From CAZJHX01 sp964545715 (GTDB lineage: Bacteria; Myxococcota_A; UBA9042; GCA-2863065): DNA of 19,134 nt. This document shows positions 13,390 to 19,134 of this stretch, one piece after another. The notes beneath the pieces were generated by a model. That model did not search any database, was not told the DNA's origin, and was given only the letters and a program-made list of their open reading frames with translations. Each line of letters begins with the position of its first letter. Position 1 is the first letter of the stretch. The stretch is taken from the NCBI GenBank assembly GCA_964545715.1, contig CAZJHX010000187.1, positions 1 to 19,134 on the forward strand, in the 5' to 3' direction. The position numbers were made by a program, and so were the translations under genes.

Positions 13390-14007
13390 ATGGGTCAGCG
13401 CGGAAAATCGGACAAACGCGAGCGTATCCTGGCGGCGGCCGTAAAGGTGTTTGCAGCCAAGGGTTTCTATTGTGCCCGGGTCAGCGACGTCGCGCGCGAG
13501 GCCGGTGTCGCCGACGGCACCATCTACCTCTACTTCGCCAGCAAAGAAGACCTGCTGCGCGGTCTGTTCGAGGAGAACATGACCGCCATCATCATGCGCC
13601 TGCGGGCGATGATGGCCGACGGCCCCGACTCCTCTACAAAGCTCGAAGCCCTGTTCGAGGGCTATGCGCAGTTCACGCGCGAGGAGCCGGACCTGGCCGA
13701 GGTGCTGACGGTCGAGCTGCGCGAGTCCGGCAAGTTCATGAACGAGTTCGCAGCACCGCTCTTCGGCGAGTTCCTGCGCCTGATCAATGAAGTCCTTGAG
13801 GAGGGCCAACGCAGCGGCGAGTTCCGCTCGGATGTGTCCTCACGAAACATCGCACGCGCTATCTTCGGCGTCCTTGACGAGCTGTCGCTCGCCTGGGTGA
13901 TGAGCAAGCGCAAGTGGGATCTGAATAGGTCGGGACGCGAGGTCCTGGACGTCTTTCTGGCCGGCCTACGTGCCGTGCCTGGTGATGCCAATGAGGCAGT
14001 GGAGTAA
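13390..14007 (+). CDS. TetR/AcrR family transcriptional regulator, probable regulator of etfBA
   Basis: The protein has 205 residues from ATG 13390, with only a weak ribosome site after the hairpin leader. The N-terminal TetR helix-turn-helix is clear: ERILAAAVKVFAAKGFYCARVSDVAREAGVADGTIYLYF in the usual register (residues about 11-49, with the TIYLYF signature 44-49), followed by KEDLL. The C-terminal ligand and dimer domain resembles the FadR-like group of TetR proteins that sense acyl-CoAs. Six bases separate its TAA from the etfB GTG, so it is the first gene of the etf operon and probably controls it by feedback. Control of fatty-acid or acyl-CoA oxidation is inferred from similarity and context. 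Confidence 0.9.
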   Translation: MGQRGKSDKRERILAAAVKVFAAKGFYCARVSDVAREAGVADGTIYLYFASKEDLLRGLFEENMTAIIMRLRAMMADGPDSSTKLEALFEGYAQFTREEPDLAEVLTVELRESGKFMNEFAAPLFGEFLRLINEVLEEGQRSGEFRSDVSSRNIARAIFGVLDELSLAWVMSKRKWDLNRSGREVLDVFLAGLRAVPGDANEAVE

Positions 14008-14013
14008 GAAACC

Positions 14014-14763
14014 GTGAAGATTCTAGTGACAACAAAGCGCGTCACGGATCCGGAGGCGACCATTCGGCTGAAGGCCGATGCGTCCGGGATCGTCGAGGAC
14101 GACCTGAAGTTCGCCGCCAACCCGTTCGACGAGAACGCCATCGAGGCCGCACTCGATATCGCTGATGACCACGACGGAGAGGTGGTTGTCGTGAGCATCG
14201 GACCGGACGAGGTCGACACCTACATCCGCACCGCCCTGGCGATGGGCGCCGACCGCGGCATCCGGGTAGAGGGCGACGACCTGCAGCTGGACGGCGACGT
14301 GGTCGCGCGTACGCTGGCGGCACTGTACAAGCAGGAGGAGCCCGACATCTTCCTGCTGGGCAAGCAGTGCATCGACGGCGACTCCAACCAGGTGGCGCAG
14401 CTGCTGGCCGAGTACCTCGGTCTTCCGCAGGCGTGCTTCGCGTCCGAGATCGAGGTCGAAGACGGCAAGGCCACGGTCGCGCGCGAGGTCGACGGCGGCA
14501 TCGAGACCATCGAGGTCGATCTGCCGGCCGTGATCAGCGCCGACCTGCGGCTCAACGAGCCCCGATACGCGTCGCTGCCGGGGATTATGCGCGCCAAGCG
14601 CAAGCAGCTGGATGTCGTGACGATGGAGGAGCTGGGCGTCGACACGTCGATGAAGGTGCTGACCAAGCGCTATGAGGCCCCTTCCACCCGTGAAGCGGGT
14701 GTGATGGTCGCCGACGTGGCGGAGCTGATGTCCAAACTGACCAACGAAGCCAAGGTGCTGTAA
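14014..14763 (+). CDS. etfB: Electron transfer flavoprotein subunit beta
   Basis: EtfB holds AMP (or, in bifurcating types, a second FAD) and with EtfA carries electrons from acyl-CoA and related dehydrogenases to ETF:quinone oxidoreductase. The product has 249 residues, the usual size. The start is GTG 14014 with GGAG upstream, inside the tetR stop region. Family features: MKILVTTKRV at the N-terminus, NPFDENAIEAAL (36-47), the nucleotide-site GKQCIDGDSNQV (116-127), and the family signature VDLPAVISADLRLNEPRYASLPGIMRAKRK (168-197, given in part). It matches conventional ETF rather than the FixA type as far as motifs allow. etfA follows after ten bases. Confidence 0.95.
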   Translation: MKILVTTKRVTDPEATIRLKADASGIVEDDLKFAANPFDENAIEAALDIADDHDGEVVVVSIGPDEVDTYIRTALAMGADRGIRVEGDDLQLDGDVVARTLAALYKQEEPDIFLLGKQCIDGDSNQVAQLLAEYLGLPQACFASEIEVEDGKATVAREVDGGIETIEVDLPAVISADLRLNEPRYASLPGIMRAKRKQLDVVTMEELGVDTSMKVLTKRYEAPSTREAGVMVADVAELMSKLTNEAKVL

Positions 14764-14773
14764 GGAGTCCCCA

Positions 14774-15757
14774 ATGAGCATTCTCATCGTTGCAGAGCAG
14801 GCTGGCGGCACACTCAAAAAAGCCACACTGAGCGCGATCGCCGCGGGCAGGCTGCTGTCCTCGCGTCTCGGCGTTCCGTTTGACCTCGCGGTCCTGGGCT
14901 CCGGCGTGGGCGACGTGGCCCGTGCGCTCGCCGGCTACGGCGCACGAAACATCTACACGGCCGACAGCGCGTCCCTGGCCAACTACCTGGCCATCCCGTA
15001 CTCGGCGGCCATCGCGACCATCGCGGGTGAAGCGAGCGCGTCCTGGGTCGTCATGACCAGCACCACCACCGGCAAAGACGTCATGCCGCGTGTCGCCGTG
15101 AAGCTGAACGCCGGCCTGGCGCCGGACGTGATCCGGATCGACGGGGATGGCGCCGACATCAAGCCCATCCGACCGCTTTGGGCGGGCAACGTGCTGGGCG
15201 AGGTCCAGGTCCTGACCGCCGTGAAGTGCATGACCGTGCGCGGCTCGGACTGGGACGCGGCGACGCCCTCGGGTGGCGAGAGCGAGATCCTGTCGTCCGG
15301 CGCGGCCGCGGCGGCTGCGGATGGCGCCGGCACGAGCATGCGCTTTGTCGAGTTTGACCAGAGCGGTGGCGACCGGCCCGAGCTCACGGACGCCAGCATC
15401 GTGGTCGCCGGCGGTCGCGGCCTGAAGAGCGAGAGCAACTTCTCGGGCGTGATGGAGCCCCTGGCCGACACCCTGGGAGCCGCTATCGGTGCCAGCCGCG
15501 CGGCGGTCGACTCGGGTTACGCGCCCAACGACTACCAGATCGGCCAGACCGGCAAGAGCGTGGCGCCCGGCCTCTACATCGCGGTCGCGATCAGCGGCGC
15601 CATCCAGCACCTGGCGGGCATGAAGAGCTCCAAGGTCATCGTGGCGATCAACAAGGACCCCGACGCGCCGATCTTCCAGGTCACGGACTACGGCCTGGTG
15701 GCCGACGCGTTCAACGCGGTTCCGGAGCTGGTCGAGGCCATCAAGGCCCGCGGGTAG
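14774..15757 (+). CDS. etfA: Electron transfer flavoprotein subunit alpha
   Basis: EtfA binds the redox FAD of the heterodimer. The product has 327 residues. ATG 14774 is preceded by AAGGAGT. The N-terminal domain (1-195) starts with the usual MSILIVAEQ and contains TSTTTGKDVMPRVAVKLNA (95-113). The C-terminal FAD domain has all expected segments: GGRGLKSESNF (213-223), EPLADTLGAAIGASRAAVD (228-246), the signature YQIGQTGKSVAPGLYIA (254-270), GAIQHLAGM (275-283) and INKDPDAPIFQVTDYG (292-307). No acyl-CoA dehydrogenase, ETF:QO or ferredoxin-domain gene is next to it, so the electron donor is encoded elsewhere. It ends nine bases from the convergent propeller lipoprotein. Confidence 0.96.
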   Translation: MSILIVAEQAGGTLKKATLSAIAAGRLLSSRLGVPFDLAVLGSGVGDVARALAGYGARNIYTADSASLANYLAIPYSAAIATIAGEASASWVVMTSTTTGKDVMPRVAVKLNAGLAPDVIRIDGDGADIKPIRPLWAGNVLGEVQVLTAVKCMTVRGSDWDAATPSGGESEILSSGAAAAAADGAGTSMRFVEFDQSGGDRPELTDASIVVAGGRGLKSESNFSGVMEPLADTLGAAIGASRAAVDSGYAPNDYQIGQTGKSVAPGLYIAVAISGAIQHLAGMKSSKVIVAINKDPDAPIFQVTDYGLVADAFNAVPELVEAIKARG

Positions 15758-15766
15758 CCGGCCTTC

Positions 15767-17248
15767 CTATTTGGAGAGCGGGTGTCCCGGGCAGTCCGAG
15801 ACATCCGGCATCTTCAGCACGACCGGCGACGACGCCTCAAACGAGACCGCGCTGGTCAGCTGCTCCTTCGCTCCCCCGCAAATCGACATCATCCACATCT
15901 CGCGGTCGCTGAGGTGACGCGCGTCCGTGTCGTTGATCGGCTTCCAGGCGCTCGTCAGGTTGGGCGTGCCCGTGAAGAGCACGCGCTTGCCGTCCGGTGA
16001 GACGTCGATGCCGGTCACCACGATGTTGTCGGGCGACTGATCCTTCGGGTTCTGCGTCAGGTTGACGATGTCCTTCTCCTCCAGCGGCTGCAGCTTGTCG
16101 ATGCGAGCGGGGTCCATATAGAGGATGTCGGTCTCGATCTTGTCGGCGCCGGGGATGCAGTCGGACCGGCCGACAAAGACCAGCTTGCTGCCGTCGGGCG
16201 TGTAGGACGGACTGATGATCTGTGTGTACTGCCAGGGCTGGCGCACCACGCAGGCCAGATCCTGGTAGTTGCCCGCATCCGGCTGCACGGCCAGCATCGT
16301 GAGCCGCCCGGTGTCGTTGGGGTTTTCGGTCGAGTACCGCCGCGCCATGAGCGCCCGGTTGTCGGTGGTAAACACCACAACGTGCTTTGAGTCCGGCGAG
16401 ATCGCGACCGCGTCGTTATCGCTGTACGACGAGCCCGCGCCGATGCACGTGTCGTTCTGGAAGTTGTTGCACAGGTAGTCGACCTCGTGGAGCGTGCCCT
16501 TGGTCCACAGGTAGATACGCAGGCTGCGAATGGTCGGGCTGAGCATGACCAGGCTCTCGCCGTCGGGGCTGACGTGGAAGCGGCCCTTGAAGGTCGTATC
16601 ACCGTTTTTCCAGTCGGCGTCCTCGGACGGCGGAAAGAAGGGAACCAGGAGGTCGGTCTCGCTGGGGTTGTCCAGGTTCACGCGCCAGATCTCGTACTGG
16701 CAGCTGGGCCCGTTGCAGCTCTTGCGCTCAGAGTAATAGACGTAGTGGCCGGCAAACGCGAAGTGCGCCTTGTCCTGGAAGGTGAGCCCCTTCAGCTTGA
16801 CGTCCAGGCAGTCGTTGAACAGGCCGATCTTGAAGTCGAAGTCGCCGTTCTGGTCCGGCGGCTCGGCGTTGATGCCGATAAAGCTGAGGCTCTCGTCGAT
16901 CAGGCAGCCGAAATCGCAGTTGAGACCGTCGGCCTCGGGTAGAAAGCCGGTCAGATTGATGGGCTCGTACTTCTGCACGGGCCTGATCATCTGCAGATCG
17001 AACTTGCTCGCCCCCTCGGGCGGGTCGATGCCCTGCACACGCCAGCGGTAACCGAAGATGGCCAGGAAGTCCTCGTCGCTCGCGTCCTCACAGACGGGCG
17101 GCGGCGGGCCGGTGTCTTCGCCGGTGTCATCCCCGGTGGTCGCGTCGCCCGTGTCGGTGGTGTCGCCATCGTCGCCGGTACCGCCCTCGTCCCCGCAGGC
17201 GGTCAGCGCGAGCGCCAGCATCAGCATCATCGTCAGTCGTATCAACAT
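15767..17248 (-). CDS. Lipoprotein with acidic linker and PD40/TolB-like beta-propeller
   Basis: I start it at ATG 17248 (493 residues), because CTGGAGCGAACC gives a ribosome site at the right distance and the product begins with a lipoprotein signal, MLIRLTMMLMLALALTAC (Cys18). Upstream in-frame starts at 17263 and 17302 have no such support. After the Cys comes a Gly/Asp/Thr linker with repeated TDTGD/TGDD units, then PPPP, then a globular domain. Four or more blades of the PD40 type are visible: FHVSPDGESLVML, VAISPDSKHVVVF, SPSYTPDGSKLVFVG and IDVSPDGKRVLFTG. Scattered paired cysteines suggest disulfides in the exported protein. Such propellers bind proteins or peptidoglycan-linked partners (TolB) but no specific role can be assigned. 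Convergent with etfA. Confidence 0.85.
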   Translation of the reverse strand: MLIRLTMMLMLALALTACGDEGGTGDDGDTTDTGDATTGDDTGEDTGPPPPVCEDASDEDFLAIFGYRWRVQGIDPPEGASKFDLQMIRPVQKYEPINLTGFLPEADGLNCDFGCLIDESLSFIGINAEPPDQNGDFDFKIGLFNDCLDVKLKGLTFQDKAHFAFAGHYVYYSERKSCNGPSCQYEIWRVNLDNPSETDLLVPFFPPSEDADWKNGDTTFKGRFHVSPDGESLVMLSPTIRSLRIYLWTKGTLHEVDYLCNNFQNDTCIGAGSSYSDNDAVAISPDSKHVVVFTTDNRALMARRYSTENPNDTGRLTMLAVQPDAGNYQDLACVVRQPWQYTQIISPSYTPDGSKLVFVGRSDCIPGADKIETDILYMDPARIDKLQPLEEKDIVNLTQNPKDQSPDNIVVTGIDVSPDGKRVLFTGTPNLTSAWKPINDTDARHLSDREMWMMSICGGAKEQLTSAVSFEASSPVVLKMPDVSDCPGHPLSK

Positions 17249-17272
17249 GGTTCGCTCCAGCATAGGTTCAAG

Positions 17273-17302
17273 ACGGTATCCGTCCGCCCTGCCGCGAGTC
17301 AA
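17273..17302 (-). promoter_or_regulatory. Possible promoter of the propeller lipoprotein
   Basis: On the minus strand TTGACT (17302-17297), an 18-base spacer and TACCGT (17278-17273). A start near 17266 fits translation from ATG 17248 and rules against the longer 17302 start. The -10 is weak. Confidence 0.3.
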
Positions 17303-17316
17303 CGCTGACAGCCACG

Positions 17317-17347
17317 TTGACAGGCATGGGGGGGATACCTCTTTAAT
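17317..17347 (+). promoter_or_regulatory. Possible promoter of lgt
   Basis: TTGACA (17317-17322), a 19-base spacer and TTTAAT (17342-17347). The spacer is longer than ideal, but a start near 17354 would sit just ahead of the GGAG site used for TTG 17373. This makes the in-frame ATG 17346 an unlikely start. Confidence 0.33.
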
Positions 17348-17372
17348 GGCGGGCCATCATGGAGACCGTCAT

Positions 17373-18326
17373 TTGAAGCCCTATCTTTTCCAGCTGCCCG
17401 ATTGGCTGCCCTTTGCGGCCGGGCGCCCCATCTTCAGCTACGGCGTGATGCTCGGCATCTCGTTCATCGTCGGCTGGAGCCTGGTTGTGCACCTCTGCCG
17501 GCGCGACGGCATGGACGGCCGCATCGCCTCCACCACGATGTTCGTCATTGTCGTCTCTTCTTTAATAGGCGCGCGCGGGTTGCACTTCGTCTCGAGCCCG
17601 ACCGCCGTGTTCACGCTGGCCAACTTCTTCAAGTTCGACGAAGGCGGCCTCGTCGCGTACGGCGGCATCCTGGCGGCGGTACTGGCGTCCTATGCCTACG
17701 TCCGCTGGCGCAACGCCGACGGCTGGGTGTTTCTGGACAACGCTGCGGCCCCGGTCGCGCTGGGCCTGGGCATCACGCGGGTGGGCTGCTTCCTGTTCGG
17801 CTGCGACTACGGCGTGCGCACGGAGTCCGCGTGGGCCCTTCGCTTTCCGCGCTGGGATGACCCGGAGGTGGTCGCCTGGATCAAGCGGTCTGCGCCTGCC
17901 TACGTCGATCACACGAAAGGTGTCTTGGAGCACGCCGCGGTCTTCAGCGACCATGTGCACCCCACCCAGCTGTACGAGAGCCTGGTGGGGTTCGTCGCCT
18001 TCGGCCTGCTGCTGCTGTGGCGGCCAATGAAGAAGTTCCACGGCCAGATCATGCTCGCGTTCCTCGCCTACTACGGGGTCATGCGATACCTGCTCGAGAC
18101 CCTGCGCGGCGATGCCGACCGCGGCGAGGACGTCATCCTGGCGATGTCGACCAGCCAGCTGATCGGCGTGCTGTTGCTTGCAACCGTTGCGTTCTTCTGG
18201 TGGAGCCAGGGCCGAAAGGGCCTGTACAATGCCCCTGGAACCCTGGCCTGGGCCCCTGAGCCCACCGCTAAGAGCCCATCCACGGGGGGCGGCGGCAAGA
18301 AGAAGAAGCGCAAGAAGAAGAAGTAG
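17373..18326 (+). CDS. lgt: Phosphatidylglycerol--prolipoprotein diacylglyceryl transferase
   Basis: Lgt attaches diacylglycerol from phosphatidylglycerol to the lipobox Cys of prolipoproteins, the first step of lipoprotein maturation in the inner membrane. I chose TTG 17373 (317 residues) because GGAGACCGTCAT supplies a ribosome site and the product starts KPYLFQLPDW like other Lgt proteins; the frame stays open much further upstream but without family similarity. Key positions relative to E. coli are seen: Y23 in FSYG, GGLVAYGG (91-98, with Tyr where E. coli has the essential His103), R136 in TRVGCFLFGCDYG, HPTQLYE (196-202), and R238/E242 in MRYLLETLRGD. About seven membrane segments are visible. 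The C-terminal tail ends in a Gly run and eleven residues of almost pure Lys. Four predicted lipoproteins are encoded in this same window. Confidence 0.92.
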   Translation: MKPYLFQLPDWLPFAAGRPIFSYGVMLGISFIVGWSLVVHLCRRDGMDGRIASTTMFVIVVSSLIGARGLHFVSSPTAVFTLANFFKFDEGGLVAYGGILAAVLASYAYVRWRNADGWVFLDNAAAPVALGLGITRVGCFLFGCDYGVRTESAWALRFPRWDDPEVVAWIKRSAPAYVDHTKGVLEHAAVFSDHVHPTQLYESLVGFVAFGLLLLWRPMKKFHGQIMLAFLAYYGVMRYLLETLRGDADRGEDVILAMSTSQLIGVLLLATVAFFWWSQGRKGLYNAPGTLAWAPEPTAKSPSTGGGGKKKKRKKKK

Positions 18327-18434
18327 GCGCGCGTTTCGTCCGCAGGGGCCCGTTTTAGAGGGGCTTTCCCCATCCGCTGATCACTGGAAATATCCAACAA
18401 TAACGGCACGGTGCGTTTTTAACTGCGTTAGACG

Positions 18435-18463
18435 TTGACAGTGTGCACCCGGTCACCTAAAAC
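18435..18463 (+). promoter_or_regulatory. Candidate upstream rRNA promoter (P1-like)
   Basis: TTGACA (18435-18440), a 17-base spacer and TAAAAC (18458-18463). It lies about 100 bases ahead of the stronger promoter, a spacing like the tandem P1/P2 pair of E. coli rrn operons. Confidence 0.42.
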
Positions 18464-18515
18464 GCCGACTGCCGATGAGGGAACGCCCTCTTGCCCCGCG
18501 AGGGCGCCGGCACTG

Positions 18516-18564
18516 AAAAAGCTCTGAAAAAAGCGCTTGACAGCCCAAGGCCCGCGAGTATTAT
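18516..18564 (+). promoter_or_regulatory. Main rRNA promoter with A-tract UP element
   Basis: TTGACA (18537-18542), a 16-base spacer and TATTAT (18559-18564), followed by a GC-rich discriminator (CGCGG) as expected for stringently controlled rRNA promoters. Two A-tracts (18516-18520 and 18527-18532) sit immediately upstream of the -35 and could act as an UP element for the RNA polymerase alpha subunit. The predicted start is near 18571, about 190 bases before 16S. Confidence 0.72.
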
Positions 18565-18605
18565 CGCGGTCCCTGCCACGGCCCCGGCCGCGAGCAGAAC
18601 GGCAT

Positions 18606-18615
18606 CGCTCTTTGA
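18606..18615 (+). promoter_or_regulatory. boxA-like antitermination site in the rRNA leader
   Basis: CGCTCTTTGA resembles the rrn boxA consensus TGCTCTTTAA bound by NusB/NusE, and its place about 35 bases after the predicted start is right for ribosomal antitermination. No clear boxB is seen, as is usual for rrn leaders of many bacteria. Confidence 0.42.
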
Positions 18616-18719
18616 AAACGAAAATAGTAGACAGCGCGAAGAATAACTTGCGAGGTCCAAATCAATTCCGTCCGGTCACATGGCCATAGTGCCGACTGGA
18701 CAAAAAGTTAATAGATTCT

Positions 18720-18757
18720 AAGAGATTCTTCTTTGGGTCCAGGACCCAAAGACTCTT
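18720..18757 (+). promoter_or_regulatory. Hairpin just upstream of mature 16S (possible processing element)
   Basis: CTTTGGGTCC (18731-18740) and GGACCCAAAG (18742-18751) are perfect complements around a single base, so about 8 bp form with a short loop; AAGAG (18720-18724) can also pair with CTCTT (18753-18757) across an internal loop. It ends a few bases before the 16S 5' end. It is not followed by a T-run. A role in leader folding or processing is inferred. Confidence 0.45.
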
Positions 18758-18763
18758 TCAGTT

Positions 18764-19134
<371 letters not shown>

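Larger units (their letters stand above)
18327..18763 (+). other. Non-coding region: rRNA operon promoters and 16S leader
   Basis: These 437 bases between lgt and 16S hold no convincing gene. After lgt there is a GGGG/CCCC mini-hairpin near 18360 and a 7-bp hairpin CGCCCTC/GAGGGCG (18484-18506), neither followed by a T-run, so no standard terminator is visible. Then come two tandem promoter candidates, a boxA-like site and a hairpin adjoining the 16S 5' end, listed separately. Confidence 0.7.

Noticed and set aside
13141..13809. A 222-codon minus-strand open frame covering the hairpin and the start of tetR
   Set aside because: It runs through an inverted repeat and antisense to a well-supported TetR gene. 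Similar short peptides appear from both strands of the repeat only because it is a palindrome.
17058..17372. N-terminal extension of lgt by about 100 codons
   Set aside because: The extra part is antisense to the propeller lipoprotein signal and linker, is Ser/Val-rich, and lacks Lgt similarity; promoter and ribosome site favour TTG 17373.
18484..18506. CGCCCTC/GAGGGCG hairpin as the lgt terminator
   Set aside because: A real 7-bp stem, but followed by CCGGCACTGAAAAA rather than a T-run, so it is not a standard intrinsic terminator on the + strand.
18457..18660. A 67-codon minus-strand open frame between lgt and 16S
   Set aside because: It overlaps the rRNA promoter and leader; no ribosome site or recognisable product.

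Overview
This is a GC-rich (roughly 65%) bacterial chromosome segment from a Gram-negative organism. Gene content points to Myxococcota or a related former deltaproteobacterial lineage: a DUF4388 (PATAN-like) protein with a degenerate receiver, several predicted lipoproteins with acidic or Cys-rich mature parts, a secreted HEAT-repeat protein, a CslA-like glycosyltransferase and a TetR-etfB-etfA operon. The 5' end of a 16S rRNA gene closes the window and fits this lineage by eye, but placement would need a 16S comparison. Frequent GTG and TTG starts and stop/start overlaps (GTGA, TTGA) are typical of compact high-GC genomes.

Layout. 1-1062 (+): the 3' end of a DUF692 (MbnB/BufB-like) gene overlaps a complete DUF2063 (HvfC/BufC-like) gene; this is the enzyme/partner pair of bufferin-type metallopeptide loci, and the precursor gene would lie upstream, outside the window. 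1084-2571 (-): a processive GT2 glycosyltransferase with a strong promoter. 2878-4573 (+): panB and panC, two steps of pantothenate synthesis. 4628-6892 (+): a secreted HEAT-repeat protein with its own probable promoter inside the panC 3' end. 6918-8980 (-): a three-gene operon of a seven-span membrane protein, a small two-span protein and a lipoprotein parvulin-like foldase. 9066-9521 (+): an orphan lipoprotein with a GspC-type PDZ domain. 9543-13114 (-): a degenerate-receiver/DUF4388 membrane protein, then tsaD (tRNA t6A), rsmA (16S dimethylation) and a Cys-rich lipoprotein, with the last three joined by GTGA overlaps. 13390-15757 (+): TetR, etfB, etfA. 15767-17248 (-): a lipoprotein with an acidic Thr/Asp/Gly linker and a PD40-like beta-propeller. 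17373-18326 (+): lgt. 18435-18763: rRNA promoters and leader. From about 18764: 16S rRNA, cut off by the window end at the conserved site equivalent to E. coli 338-357.

The most unusual element is at 13196-13367, in the leader of the TetR-etfBA operon. Its RNA would fold into one long hairpin: a 25-bp uninterrupted outer helix, further helices inside, and a 7-bp apical stem. All six non-Watson-Crick pairs I find inside the helices are G-U pairs when read on the + strand (they would be A-C on the other strand). A probable promoter lies just upstream and the TetR start 22 bases downstream. I do not recognise it as a known RNA class; a MITE-like palindromic insertion is the main alternative.

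The window also holds lipoprotein biogenesis (lgt) alongside four predicted lipoproteins (the foldase, the PDZ protein, the Cys-rich protein and the propeller), consistent with an organism that invests heavily in envelope lipoproteins.
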